Part shown: positions 1 through 9,058 of the stretch, one piece after another | How the letters are laid out: every line of letters starts with the position of its first letter | How positions within the stretch are numbered: the first letter of the stretch is position 1 | DNA from: Allohahella sp002354735 | Lineage (GTDB): Bacteria > Pseudomonadota > Gammaproteobacteria > Pseudomonadales > Oleiphilaceae | Assembly (NCBI RefSeq): GCF_047946665.1 | Contig: NZ_CP172312.1 | Location: 3,844,001 to 3,908,000 of the forward strand | Length of the DNA: 64,000 nt | Reading direction: 5' to 3' | Position numbers and translations under genes: made by a program | Notes under the pieces: model-generated | Told to the model about the DNA's origin: nothing | The model's database searches: none | What the model saw: the letters and a program-made list of their open reading frames with translations, nothing else

Positions 1-1
1 G

Positions 2-745
2 GCAGCGGACGGCCGTAGTCTGTGGCAGCGCCTGGCCCTGGTGCAGTTCAGGCAGTCCGATTATTTCTGGCCAGAAAATGAAAACACCCAAACAGCAGAC
101 AAAGCAGCGCCACTCAAGCAGCGTTTGCTCAGCTGGATTGCCGCACATCCGAACGGTAGTGATCTCGACATCGCTCGTGTTGTGCTCTGCGGGCAGCTCC
201 GCCAGTGGGGTTACTGCTTCAATCCGGTAGTGTTCTTCGTGTGCTACGACGCGGCTGACCAGATCATCGCAATTGTTTCCGAGATCACCAACACGCCATG
301 GAACGAACGCCACGCTTACCTGCACAGGGTGGATGGGCAGCACCCAATGCGCATGCGCTTCAGTTTCAGCAAGGCTTTTCATGTATCGCCGTTCATGCCG
401 ATGAACCAGCGCTATGAATGGCGCTTTGCCGTGAGTGAGTCAGTATTCGCAGTCCATATGAATTTGTGGGAAGACGACGCCGAGACGGTGGAAGAAGCCG
501 CGAAAAGCAGACGCGTCTTCGATGCGTCCATGCAGCTCGCACTTCAGCCGCTTACCGCTGCCCGTGCCTTCCGCCAACCACTGGTTTATCCAATGCAGAC
601 CGCCGGCGTAGTGCTCGCGATCTACTGGCAGGCCTTGCGCCTGTATCTGAAACGAGTGCCCTTCTTCTCCAATCCGCACACCCGCAAGGCTGTAGTTGAG
701 AGTGAAGGCATACAGGCTGTACATCAGGGAGTACCTCATGATTGA
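2..745 (+). CDS. DUF1365 family protein (5' end outside window)
   Basis: The reading frame is open from base 2, so the N-terminus lies upstream; a GTG at 41 is in frame but is probably internal. The visible part matches DUF1365: GYCFNPVVFFVCYD followed by TNTPWNERHAYL. The family has no assigned reaction. It is usually found beside cyclopropane-fatty-acid-synthase-like methyltransferases and FAD-dependent oxidoreductases in lipid-modification operons, often those induced by singlet-oxygen stress. The stop overlaps the next gene's start by 8 nt, so translation is probably coupled. The family assignment is firm; a role in modifying membrane fatty acids is inferred only from the neighbours. Confidence 0.88.
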   Translation, partial: AADGRSLWQRLALVQFRQSDYFWPENENTQTADKAAPLKQRLLSWIAAHPNGSDLDIARVVLCGQLRQWGYCFNPVVFFVCYDAADQIIAIVSEITNTPWNERHAYLHRVDGQHPMRMRFSFSKAFHVSPFMPMNQRYEWRFAVSESVFAVHMNLWEDDAETVEEAAKSRRVFDASMQLALQPLTAARAFRQPLVYPMQTAGVVLAIYWQALRLYLKRVPFFSNPHTRKAVVESEGIQAVHQGVPHD

Positions 746-1997
746 TACCATCGTAACGAACCAGGCGACTGTCCCATCTGGGCTTGCGCGCTATTTCTTC
801 TTCAAATTGCTCCAACGGATCAGCTTTGGTGAGCTTCGTGTCATCGAACGGCTTGCGGACGGCCAGGAGCAGTTGACGGTGGTAGGTGAGGCGGCAGCGA
901 CACCGGTCGGGTCGATCACGCTCAGCATTCTCGACAATCGCTGCTTCGGTCTGATCATGCTCGGTGGTGTCAACGGCGCTGCCGAAGCCTTCATGAACGG
1001 CTATTGGTCCACGGACGACCTGCCAGGTCTTATGCGCCTGATGCTACGCAACCGTACTGCCATGGACAGCATGGATTCACTATTCTCCAGGGTCAGCCGT
1101 AAATCTGCCGAAGTCTGGCACGCCATGCGCAAAAACACGCTATCCGGCTCACGCAAGAACATCAGCGCTCACTACGATCTTGGCAACGACTTCTTCAGGC
1201 TTTTTCTCGATGAACGCATGATGTATTCATCGGCCCATTTCGCGCAGCCGGAGCTGAGCGATGCAGCGGCCAGCGCGCACCTGTCTGAAGCCAGCGCCGA
1301 CAAGCTCGACAGGATTTGCCGAGCGCTGGATCTCCAGTCGAGCGACCATCTGCTTGAAATTGGCACAGGCTGGGGCGGCATGGCCGTTTATGCCGCTGAA
1401 CACTTCGGCTGCCGTGTGACCACGACAACCATCTCCAACGAGCAATTTACAGCAGCGAAGGCCCTTGTTGCCGAGCATGGCCTCGAGGACCGCGTGACTG
1501 TGCTGTGTGAAGACTATCGGGACCTCACCGGCAGCTTCGACAAACTGGTGTCGATAGAAATGGTCGAGGCCGTCGGGCATCAGTTCGTCGATGGCTATTT
1601 CGCCTGCATTGAAAAGCTGCTCAAGCCGGGTGGTACTGCCGTGCTGCAGGCCATCACCATTGAAGACTGGCGTTATGAGGCAGCAGTCCATTCGGTTGAC
1701 TTCATCAAGCGCTACATCTTCCCCGGCAGTTTCATCCCCTGTCCAAGTGTGCTCATAAACAGCGCAGCCACATCGGGCTTGCGTCTGCAGCGTTTCGACG
1801 ACTTCGGCCTGAGCTATGCCGCTACCATACAAGCCTGGGCCTATCGTTTCCGCAACGCACTGGATGACGTACGTCGTCAGGGTTTCGATGAGCGCTTCAT
1901 CCGCATGTGGTTCTTCTACCTCGCCTACTGTGAAGGTGGCTTCAAGGAGCGCAGCATTTCTGTTGCGCATCTGACCTGGGAGAAGCCTGCCTCATGA
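738..1997 (+). CDS. Cyclopropane-fatty-acyl-phospholipid synthase family methyltransferase (Cfa/UfaM-like)
   Basis: A 419-residue SAM-dependent enzyme expected to methylate or methylenate the double bond of unsaturated phospholipid acyl chains at the membrane surface. It has the Cfa N-terminal region, then YDLGNDFFRLFLDERMMYSS, the SAM motif LEIGTGWGGMAVYAAEHFG near residue 210, and the C-terminal FYLAYCEGGFKER, which carries the Cys-containing active-site region of the family. I chose the ATG at 738 because it overlaps the DUF1365 stop by 8 nt; an in-frame start at 696 would lie deep inside that gene. A TGA overlap links it to the DUF1295 gene. In DUF1365 contexts such enzymes may make methylated or furan fatty acids (UfaM) rather than cyclopropanes; sequence alone cannot decide. 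Confidence 0.9.
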   Translation: MIDTIVTNQATVPSGLARYFFFKLLQRISFGELRVIERLADGQEQLTVVGEAAATPVGSITLSILDNRCFGLIMLGGVNGAAEAFMNGYWSTDDLPGLMRLMLRNRTAMDSMDSLFSRVSRKSAEVWHAMRKNTLSGSRKNISAHYDLGNDFFRLFLDERMMYSSAHFAQPELSDAAASAHLSEASADKLDRICRALDLQSSDHLLEIGTGWGGMAVYAAEHFGCRVTTTTISNEQFTAAKALVAEHGLEDRVTVLCEDYRDLTGSFDKLVSIEMVEAVGHQFVDGYFACIEKLLKPGGTAVLQAITIEDWRYEAAVHSVDFIKRYIFPGSFIPCPSVLINSAATSGLRLQRFDDFGLSYAATIQAWAYRFRNALDDVRRQGFDERFIRMWFFYLAYCEGGFKERSISVAHLTWEKPAS

Positions 1998-2782
1998 ATG
2001 GGCTACCAGATTACTCGGCCCTGTGGTTGATCCCCGCGATCATGCTGCCCATCTTCCTGATTGGCTGGGTCGTTCAGCTGAAGACGAGGAATGCCAGCTG
2101 GGTCGATGTGATCTGGGCGCTCGGCGTGGCCGCCTGTGGTGTGCTTGCAGCCGTGCTTGGTGGCGGTGATCCCGCGTTGAGGCTGCTTATAGGCGCTATC
2201 TATCTGCTCTGGTTCGGCCGGCTTGGCTGGCACCTGCTGACGCGGGTCGTGAATGATGAAGATGAAGACGGTCGTTACGCGCATATGCGGCAGTGGGCCG
2301 GCGGCAAGGCGCCATTGATATTTCTGCTGTTTTACATCATGCAGGCCAGCTGGGTCAGTATCTTCACACTGCCGGCCGTGGTCATCGCCAACGGTGCCTT
2401 ACCTCCAGTCTGGGCAATCGTAGGGGGGCTGACCCTGATCGTGGTGGCCTGGCTGGGTGAATCGCTTGCCGACAGGCAGCTAGCGGCCTTCAAGCGCGAG
2501 TCAGGCAACAAGGGCAAGACCTGCCGCAAAGGTCTATGGCGCTATTCCCGGCACCCGAACTATTTCTTCGAGTGGCTGCAGTGGTTCGGCTACCCACTGC
2601 TGGGGCTGCATGCGGTCTATGGCGATCTACTGTGGTTCGCGCCGCTCATCGTCTTCATCTTCCTGTACTACGTCACCGGTATTCCTTTCACAGAGCAACA
2701 GGCTGTACGCAGTCGCGGTGAGGACTACCGGCGTTACCAACGCAACACATCGATGTTTTTCCCCTGGAGTCCCAAGACATGA
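1994..2782 (+). CDS. DUF1295 membrane protein (steroid 5-alpha-reductase-like)
   Basis: A 262-residue integral membrane protein with about six to seven hydrophobic segments. The C-terminal motif GLWRYSRHPNYFFEWLQWFG is diagnostic of the DUF1295/steroid 5-alpha-reductase and isoprenylcysteine-methyltransferase-like fold, in which RHPNY helps bind NADPH or SAM. It may reduce or methylate a lipid intermediate. The ATGA overlaps with both the upstream Cfa-like gene and the downstream methyltransferase (start at 2779) show a tightly coupled operon. Family membership is clear from the motif; the substrate is unknown. Confidence 0.85.
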   Translation: MNGLPDYSALWLIPAIMLPIFLIGWVVQLKTRNASWVDVIWALGVAACGVLAAVLGGGDPALRLLIGAIYLLWFGRLGWHLLTRVVNDEDEDGRYAHMRQWAGGKAPLIFLLFYIMQASWVSIFTLPAVVIANGALPPVWAIVGGLTLIVVAWLGESLADRQLAAFKRESGNKGKTCRKGLWRYSRHPNYFFEWLQWFGYPLLGLHAVYGDLLWFAPLIVFIFLYYVTGIPFTEQQAVRSRGEDYRRYQRNTSMFFPWSPKT

Positions 2783-3810
2783 ACGTGATCAAACTTGCAG
2801 AAGATGGCTGGTTGCCCGATTCAATGATCCGCTTCGGCATACGTCGCCTGTGCGTCGACCGGCTCAAGACGGAGAGGCGTCTGCTCGAAAACAGTCAGAA
2901 TCATTTTCAGCAGCGTCTGCAAAGCCTGCGTGAAAGCCCGATAGCCATTGAGACGGAGGCGGCAAACACACAGCACTACGAGGTGCCGGCCAGCTTCTAT
3001 GAACATGTCCTCGGCAGGCATCTGAAATACAGTGCCTGCCTGTTCAACACGCCGGACGACAGCCTCGACGAGGCTGAGCAGGCCATGCTGGCGCTCTATT
3101 GCGACCGAGCTGGACTCGAGAACGGCCATCGCATACTCGATCTCGGTTGCGGCTGGGGCTCACTGAGTCTGTTCATGGCCGCACGTTATCCTGAGTCCCG
3201 AGTCACAGGCGTCTCGAACTCCTCGTCTCAGCGCAACCACATCATGGCGCAGGCGCGTCTGAGGGGGCTTCGGAATATCGAGATCATCACCTGCGACGTC
3301 AATGAACTTGATTTGGAGAAAGGTTTATTCGATCGAGTCGTCTCAGTCGAGATGCTCGAGCACGTCAGGAACTACCAGAATCTGTTTGAGCGAATCAGTG
3401 AGTGGTTGTCCGACGACGGTCTTTTCTTCGCCCATATCTTTTGTCATCAGGAGCTGATGTACCCATTTGAAGCTGAAGGCAGCAGCAACTGGATGGGTCG
3501 TCATTTCTTCACCGGCGGGTTGATGCCTGCTCTGGATACCTTCAGTCACTTCAACGATCATCTGGTCCTCGAAGAGCAGTGGCAGGTGAACGGTATGAAC
3601 TATGCCTACACCGCCGAACGCTGGCTTCAGAACCTTGATCGGAATCGCGTCGACATCGAAAGGGCTTTCCTGGACACACTTGGACCGAAAGAGGCTACAG
3701 TGTGGATACAGCGCTGGCGAATGTTCTTCATGGCCTGCGCAGAACTCTTTGGGTATAACGATGGCAATGAGTGGCTGGTCGGTCATTATCTGTTCTGCAA
3801 GCGAAGCTGA
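2779..3810 (+). CDS. Second Cfa-like class I SAM methyltransferase
   Basis: 343 residues. QHYEVPASFYEHVLG is followed by the SAM-binding motif LDLGCGWGSLSLFMAARYP and then VVSVEMLEHV. The arrangement resembles the cyclopropane synthase / coclaurine N-methyltransferase-like group. It lacks the long N-terminal domain of the first Cfa-like protein and is only distantly similar to it, so this is not a recent duplication. It overlaps the DUF1295 gene by 4 nt. Two different methyltransferases in one lipid operon suggest successive modifications of one acyl chain or two products; this is inference. The sensor kinase gene starts 9 nt downstream. Confidence 0.85.
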   Translation: MNVIKLAEDGWLPDSMIRFGIRRLCVDRLKTERRLLENSQNHFQQRLQSLRESPIAIETEAANTQHYEVPASFYEHVLGRHLKYSACLFNTPDDSLDEAEQAMLALYCDRAGLENGHRILDLGCGWGSLSLFMAARYPESRVTGVSNSSSQRNHIMAQARLRGLRNIEIITCDVNELDLEKGLFDRVVSVEMLEHVRNYQNLFERISEWLSDDGLFFAHIFCHQELMYPFEAEGSSNWMGRHFFTGGLMPALDTFSHFNDHLVLEEQWQVNGMNYAYTAERWLQNLDRNRVDIERAFLDTLGPKEATVWIQRWRMFFMACAELFGYNDGNEWLVGHYLFCKRS

Positions 3811-3819
3811 GGCAGCGCG

Positions 3820-5256
3820 ATGGGCACTCTGGGATTTGCCCGGGTCATGTCCGCAGTGAGAAGCCCCGCTCGGCTTACCGCAAAGTCTGCGCATGAAGGT
3901 ATACAGCGCCGGCTCATCAAGGTGTTTGCCCTGCAGGCTGCGCTCGTCAGTGCGGCAACGATGCTAGGTGTGTATACCGCGTACATTGTCGCCGAGCAGG
4001 TGCTGGTTCGGCAGGCACTGGAAGGTGAGGCTGCTCACTTTCGTGAAATGCGTGAAGCAAATCCTGACTTTCAGCTGCCCTATACCCAGAATATGCGTGT
4101 GTATCTGAAGACGATGGCGCCGGAGCCGGCCTTTGGCGATCTTGCACCGTCTGTCGAAGACCCGACCGCCGAGGCCGAGGTGCCTGCCGAACTGGCGAAG
4201 CTGGAGCCGGGCTATGGTCGGGTTGAATTACATGGCCGGGAGCCGCTGGTGCTTGTGACCGATGAAGGCAATCAACGGCTCTATCTCGTTTTCAGAGAGG
4301 ACCAGATTTCCAAGCTCGCCTTCTTCTTCGGTGTAGCCCCCCTTACTCTGGTGCTCATTCTCATCTATACCGCATCCTGGTTTACGTTTCGGCAGTCGCA
4401 GCGCGTAATTTCGCCGGTCAGCAATCTGGCGCGGCTTGTCGAAGACTCCACCCGGGGCGATGCAGGCTCACTGGGCGAAGTCATTCAGGCCTGCCGTGGT
4501 GAAAATGCCGACATCGACAGCCTGGTGCAGGCGCTGACCCACTATTCTGAACGCATCGCAGGCTTTATTACCCGGGAGCGAAACTTCACTCGCGATGCCT
4601 CACATGAGCTGCGTACACCACTGAGCGTGATCAAGGCCTGCGTCGATGTGTTGCAGCAGCCTGGCGCGAATCCCGAACGCAATCCGGAGCTGATACAGCG
4701 CATACGGGATACGGTTCTGCAAATGGAGGGCATCATCGAGACCCTGCTGCGTCTGGCGCGTGAGTCGGATGTTATCCGGGCCGACGGTATCAAGGGCGAG
4801 CAGGCACTGGTGGATGTCGGTGCGGTCATTCGATCTGTCCTGCAGCAGACACAAAAGGCGCTCAAGGCAGAGCACATCGAGGTGCGTGTCCATGAGCAGG
4901 CTCAGCTGACGCTGATGGCAGAAGAAACCGCCTTGCGTATCATTTTCGGCAACTTGCTTAAAAACGCCCTCACTTACTCTGCTGGTGCCCCGGCTGGCTC
5001 AGCCAGCATCGAAGTGACCATCGGCCGCGATCGAGTCGTTATAGCCGATAGCGGTGTAGGCATGAGTCAGGCGCAAATGGAGAGAGCCTTCGAGCCTTTC
5101 TATCGGGTGAGGGATGAACGTTCTGCTGAGGGGCTGGCTACCGGCTACGGTCTGGGACTATCGATCGTTTCCGGCCTATGCAGTCGCTTTGGTTACCGAC
5201 TCGATGCGGAAAGCGCTGAGGGAGAGGGCACGACCATGACAATTCATTTCAGCTAA
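3820..5256 (+). CDS. Sensor histidine kinase
   Basis: 478 residues. A transmembrane segment at about residues 37-58 and another at about 168-186 bracket a periplasmic sensor region of about 110 residues. Then come a HAMP-like linker, the HisKA H-box FTRDASHELRTPL (H262), the N-box IIFGNLLKNAL, the G1 box IADSGVGMS and the G2 box GYGLGLS. All catalytic boxes are intact. It starts 9 nt after the methyltransferase stop, so it is probably cotranscribed with the lipid operon. Its stop overlaps that of the response regulator gene on the other strand. An alternative start is the ATG at 3847. The stimulus is unknown; a membrane-lipid or envelope cue is plausible from context only. Confidence 0.9.
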   Translation: MGTLGFARVMSAVRSPARLTAKSAHEGIQRRLIKVFALQAALVSAATMLGVYTAYIVAEQVLVRQALEGEAAHFREMREANPDFQLPYTQNMRVYLKTMAPEPAFGDLAPSVEDPTAEAEVPAELAKLEPGYGRVELHGREPLVLVTDEGNQRLYLVFREDQISKLAFFFGVAPLTLVLILIYTASWFTFRQSQRVISPVSNLARLVEDSTRGDAGSLGEVIQACRGENADIDSLVQALTHYSERIAGFITRERNFTRDASHELRTPLSVIKACVDVLQQPGANPERNPELIQRIRDTVLQMEGIIETLLRLARESDVIRADGIKGEQALVDVGAVIRSVLQQTQKALKAEHIEVRVHEQAQLTLMAEETALRIIFGNLLKNALTYSAGAPAGSASIEVTIGRDRVVIADSGVGMSQAQMERAFEPFYRVRDERSAEGLATGYGLGLSIVSGLCSRFGYRLDAESAEGEGTTMTIHFS

Positions 5257-5969
5257 TCACTATCGGGCTGGATCAGCCGGATACCAAATCCCTGTCGAGT
5301 CTCGATCATGGCTGTATCGAATGGCTTATCAACGACCTGACGAAGCTGATAGAGGTGGCTTCGCAGGGTATCGCTATCCGGTAACGCGTCTCCCCAGATC
5401 TCCTGCTCAAGATTTTCCTTGGCGATGAAGCCAGGCGTCTGTCGCGCAAGCGTCAGCAGGATTCGATAGCCTGTCGGCGTCAGTTTCAGCGCTGCGCCCG
5501 CTCTCGAGACACTCTGAGCGCGTACATCGATGCGTAGCTCGCCGATCTCGATCGGTTTTTGATCCAGCGCACCGGACTGGCGTCTGGTCATTGCCAGCAG
5601 TCTTGCCTGCAACTCCGGCAAGTCGAATGGCTTGACCAGGTAGTCGTCAGCGCCTGCTTCGAAGCCCTTCAGCTTATCTTCCAGCGAGTCCCGGGCAGTC
5701 AGCATCAGGATCGGCACTGTTATGCCCACGTCCTTGCGCAGGCGCTCGCATACATCAAGGCCACTCAGGCCAGGCAACATGACATCGAGAATGATCACGT
5801 CGTAGCGGTTGGTCCTGGCCAGATGCAGGCCGGTTGCACCTTCGGCCGAATAATCGATTACGAATCCGGCGTTTTCGAGGAACAGACAGACAGTCTGCGC
5901 AAGCGCCAGATGATCCTCGACCAGAAGTACCCGGGGGGCGGCGCGCGATCCTGATCCGATTGACGACAT
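5253..5969 (-). CDS. OmpR/PhoB-family response regulator
   Basis: 238 residues. The N-terminal receiver has RVLLVEDH, a phospho-acceptor Asp at D62 in VIILDVMLPG and the conserved Lys in LVKPFDLPEL. The C-terminal winged helix includes LTPTGYRILLTLARQ and ends IETRQGFGIRLIQ, as in PhoB/OmpR regulators. The gene faces the sensor kinase tail to tail with a 4-bp stop overlap, and no other two-component gene lies nearby, so the two are probably partners. It is divergent from zwf, with 195 bp between the start codons. Confidence 0.92.
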   Translation of the reverse strand: MSSIGSGSRAAPRVLLVEDHLALAQTVCLFLENAGFVIDYSAEGATGLHLARTNRYDVIILDVMLPGLSGLDVCERLRKDVGITVPILMLTARDSLEDKLKGFEAGADDYLVKPFDLPELQARLLAMTRRQSGALDQKPIEIGELRIDVRAQSVSRAGAALKLTPTGYRILLTLARQTPGFIAKENLEQEIWGDALPDSDTLRSHLYQLRQVVDKPFDTAMIETRQGFGIRLIQPDSD

Positions 5970-6164
5970 GACGGGCTGTAACCTGTACTTGTGCAGCGCC
6001 AGGGGGGCGCGCTTCGGGGGCGTAACTACAACTTGGCTCGGGCGTAGGCAAGGCCTTCAGCGATGTTGCATACTTGATGAAAGATATACCAGATCGAGCT
6101 GGTGACGCAATTTCATCCCGGAGGCCAAGACGGCACCCGGAACCGACACAGCAAGGACTCAGTC

Positions 6165-7676
6165 ATGCAGAATTCTCCCGCGCTGCCCTGCGATATCGTA
6201 CTCTTCGGCGGGCTAGGCGACCTGGCCCAACGAAAGCTCGTTCCGGCCCTGTTTCAGCTGGACCAGTTTGGTCTCCTGCACAGTAGTGCCAGAATCCTCG
6301 TCATGGCCCGCAGGGCCATGACTACCGATGCCTATAAGACTCACACGCTGAAGCGCTGGGAAAATATGTCCACCTCGCTCACTGATGAGCAGCGTAATGA
6401 TCAGAAGGCGCTTGATGCCTTTTTCAGCAAAGTGCAATACAGCGCGCTCGACTTTCAGACGCCTGAAGGATACGACGCCATCGTCGAGTGGTTGAAGGCG
6501 CGGCCCGCATCCGGTGAAGGCGATCAGCCGGTGCCCCAGGTCTACTATCTGGCAACGCCGCCCTCTGTCTATGGCGACATCTGCTGCCAGCTCGACAAAG
6601 CCGGGTGCATTACCGATCAGAGCAGGATCGTTGTGGAAAAGCCTATCGGGCACGATCTCGAAAGCTCCTGCGAAATCAACGAACAACTCGCTACCTTTTT
6701 TGATGAACGACAGATTTTCCGCATAGATCATTATCTCGGCAAGGAGACGGTTCAGAACCTGATCGCGCTGCGCTTTGCGAATAATCTCTTTGCCAGCCAG
6801 TGGAACCACGAACAGATCAGCCACGTCGAGATTACCGTGGCTGAAAAGGTCGGTATCGAAGGCCGCTGGAGCTACTTTGACAAAGCGGGTCAGCTCAAGG
6901 ACATGGTGCAGAACCATCTTCTGCAGGTACTTTGCCTGATAGCCATGGACCCACCGGCCGAACTCAGCGCCGACTGTATCCGCGACGAGAAACTGAAGGT
7001 TCTTAAAGCCCTGCGGCCGATCAGCCCGAACCAGATCGGCACGCATATTGTGACCGGGCAATATACCGCCGGCACCATAGAGGGTGAGCGTGTGCCTGGC
7101 TATCTCGAAGAAGACGGAGCCATTGCACACAGTAATACTGAAACCTTCATTGCGCTGAAGGTGGAGATCGACAACTGGCGCTGGGCGGGCGTGCCGTTCT
7201 ACATGCGCACCGGCAAGCGCATGCCGCTGAAATCTTCCGAGATCGTCATTCATTTCAAACCTGCACCGCATTATATTTTCGACCCTGACCAGAAGCACAT
7301 GCTTGGCAACAAGCTCATCATCAGACTGCAGCCTGATGAAGGCATTTCCCTGCGAATGCTCACGAAAGACCAGGGGCTGGACAAGGGTATGCGTCTGCAT
7401 GAAGGTGTGCTGGAGCTGACTTTTTCCGAGGTCTTCAAGTCGCAGCGTACCCAAAGCGCGTACGAGCGGCTCCTATGGGAAATCATCAAGGGCGACCAGT
7501 ATCTTTTCGTGCGGCGTGACGAAGTGGCGAACGCCTGGCGCTGGGTGGATAGTCTGGTCGAGACGCTTACCCAGGCCAACGTGAAACCGAAGCGGTACAG
7601 CGCAGGCAGCTGGGGGCCCGTGGCCTCGATCGCCATGATCGCTATGGATGGACTGACCTGGTATGAGGACGCATGA
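6165..7676 (+). CDS. zwf: Glucose-6-phosphate 1-dehydrogenase
   Basis: 503 residues. It oxidises glucose 6-phosphate to 6-phosphogluconolactone with NAD(P)+, the entry step of the oxidative pentose phosphate and Entner-Doudoroff routes. The N-terminal dinucleotide motif is GGLGDLAQRKLVPAL (usually GASGDL), and the active-site signature RIDHYLGKE is intact. The ATG at 6165 is preferred over the in-frame ATG at 6102 because AAGGA lies just upstream and the Rossmann strand follows directly. The 4-nt overlap with pgl shows an operon. No edd, eda or hexR gene is next to it. Confidence 0.96.
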   Translation: MQNSPALPCDIVLFGGLGDLAQRKLVPALFQLDQFGLLHSSARILVMARRAMTTDAYKTHTLKRWENMSTSLTDEQRNDQKALDAFFSKVQYSALDFQTPEGYDAIVEWLKARPASGEGDQPVPQVYYLATPPSVYGDICCQLDKAGCITDQSRIVVEKPIGHDLESSCEINEQLATFFDERQIFRIDHYLGKETVQNLIALRFANNLFASQWNHEQISHVEITVAEKVGIEGRWSYFDKAGQLKDMVQNHLLQVLCLIAMDPPAELSADCIRDEKLKVLKALRPISPNQIGTHIVTGQYTAGTIEGERVPGYLEEDGAIAHSNTETFIALKVEIDNWRWAGVPFYMRTGKRMPLKSSEIVIHFKPAPHYIFDPDQKHMLGNKLIIRLQPDEGISLRMLTKDQGLDKGMRLHEGVLELTFSEVFKSQRTQSAYERLLWEIIKGDQYLFVRRDEVANAWRWVDSLVETLTQANVKPKRYSAGSWGPVASIAMIAMDGLTWYEDA

Positions 7677-8419
7677 CTATGACACAAGTTATTGAAACAG
7701 GCTCGAACGGTACTATTGAACTGCCAGAAACGGCCAACTTTGGTGAGTTTCCAGACGCGGAGCAGCTCGTCGGAGCCCTTGCGGCCAAGGTGGCCAAGGT
7801 GCTGACTGCGGCCATACAGGCCAATGGTTCAGCTACCCTGGCGGTGTCTGGTGGATCAACACCGATACCGTTTTTCGAGGCGCTCAATCAGATGCCCCTG
7901 CAGTGGGACAAGGTCCAGATATTGCTTGTTGACGAGCGTTTCGTGCCGACATCTGACGACGCATCGAACACCCGTCTGGTAAGACACCACTTGCTGAAGA
8001 ACCACGCGAGACAGGCAAAGCTGATCGAGGTTGCTGTTGACGCAGCTGATGCTGTAGCGGCTGCTGAGGAAACTAACAGCCGCTACGCAGAACTGCATTG
8101 GCCGCTCGACTGCTGCGTACTGGGTATGGGGAACGATGGTCACACAGCCTCGCTGTTTCCAGGCTCGCCACAATTGGCGATGGCCTGTAGCGAGGATACA
8201 ACTCGCTACTGTTGCATGGCAGAGCCCACCGGCGCGCCACATGCCAGGATTACCCTGACCTTGCCGAAGATACGATCAGCCAATGCGCTGATACTGCATA
8301 TTGCCGGCGCCGCCAAGCTGGACACATTGCGTGAGGCGCTGGACGGGATGGCTCAGCCGGAGCTGATGCCTATCAGATATGTGCTCAACAGGCCGCTGAG
8401 CATTTTCTGGACGCCATAA
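7673..8419 (+). CDS. pgl: 6-phosphogluconolactonase
   Basis: 248 residues. It hydrolyses 6-phosphogluconolactone, the product of the upstream dehydrogenase. Family motifs seen are VSGGSTPIPFFEAL, the VDERFVP box and GMGNDGHTASLFPG. The first ATG (7673) overlaps the zwf stop as ATGA and has GAGGA before it; a second ATG two codons later is also possible. A strong inverted repeat follows the stop and probably ends the zwf-pgl transcript. Confidence 0.94.
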   Translation: MTMTQVIETGSNGTIELPETANFGEFPDAEQLVGALAAKVAKVLTAAIQANGSATLAVSGGSTPIPFFEALNQMPLQWDKVQILLVDERFVPTSDDASNTRLVRHHLLKNHARQAKLIEVAVDAADAVAAAEETNSRYAELHWPLDCCVLGMGNDGHTASLFPGSPQLAMACSEDTTRYCCMAEPTGAPHARITLTLPKIRSANALILHIAGAAKLDTLREALDGMAQPELMPIRYVLNRPLSIFWTP

Positions 8420-8422
8420 ACA

Positions 8423-8448
8423 AACAGTGTCCCGAAAGGGACACTGTT
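8423..8448. terminator. Intrinsic terminator between convergent pgl and a membrane-protein gene
   Basis: A perfect 11-bp inverted repeat (AACAGTGTCCC / GGGACACTGTT) with a GAAA loop, followed by TCTTCTTC on the plus strand. It lies 3 bp after the pgl stop and about 25 bp from the stop of the opposing gene, so it may serve both transcripts. The pyrimidine tail is not a pure T-run. Confidence 0.75.
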
Positions 8449-8473
8449 CTTCTTCAGACTGCACGGTTCTTCT

Positions 8474-8863
8474 TTAAACCGCGCGGTACTCAACCCGGTT
8501 GTCGTGCATCACGATACGCGTACGGCCGGACAGCCAGTCCCGATCCTGCGGCGAAATGACGTACAAGGCCGCAATCAGCGCAAAATAGACGCCAAACAGA
8601 TAGCTGTAACTGAAGGTGGCTATGGCCACGAAGATCAGCCCAAGCACCGTCAGAAAGAAGCGCAGGCTCGCTGTCTCGAGCGGCGCTACATCCGCCAGCT
8701 TCTGCATCGATACCATCAGTTTTGCGCAGCAGAACACGCTGAGTGTGAACACGAACAGCAGCAGTATGCTCGCGCCGGAGAAGCCCTGGAACACACAGTT
8801 GATCAGCGCGAAAATAACGGCTATCAAGGTGAGTCTGCCAGGAAATTTATCGGTAGTTTGCAT
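8474..8863 (-). CDS. Small inner-membrane protein, function unknown
   Basis: 129 residues with about four hydrophobic segments: LTLIAVIFALINCVF, ILLLFVFTLSVFCCA, FFLTVLGLIFVAIA and FGVYFALIAALYV. A polar tail follows with SPQDRDWLSGRTRI. I do not recognise the family. It stands alone on the minus strand between pgl and the lipoprotein gene. Coding is supported by the coherent membrane topology and by the terminator shared with pgl. Confidence 0.7.
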   Translation of the reverse strand: MQTTDKFPGRLTLIAVIFALINCVFQGFSGASILLLFVFTLSVFCCAKLMVSMQKLADVAPLETASLRFFLTVLGLIFVAIATFSYSYLFGVYFALIAALYVISPQDRDWLSGRTRIVMHDNRVEYRAV

Positions 8864-9058
8864 GTAACGATCCCGTTTACGGTAGTGGTTTCAGGAAGAG
8901 GAAGGGCGCCGGGCCCGCTGTGCCGAAAGTATACCAGCTGGCTTTACAGGGTGCCGAGCACGTCGTATTAAATTCGATTCAGACATTGTAGAATCCGCCA
9001 ACCCTGAACGCAGCCAAGCGTCTTTCAGGTCTGCACCCGGCATCGCCAGAGGTATGGT

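Noticed and set aside
1227..1970. 247-codon antisense frame in the first Cfa-like gene
   Set aside because: It lies wholly within a well-supported gene and has no recognisable protein.
6213..7454. 413-codon open frame antisense to zwf
   Set aside because: It is a codon-bias shadow of zwf; no family resemblance or ribosome-binding site, while zwf is certain.
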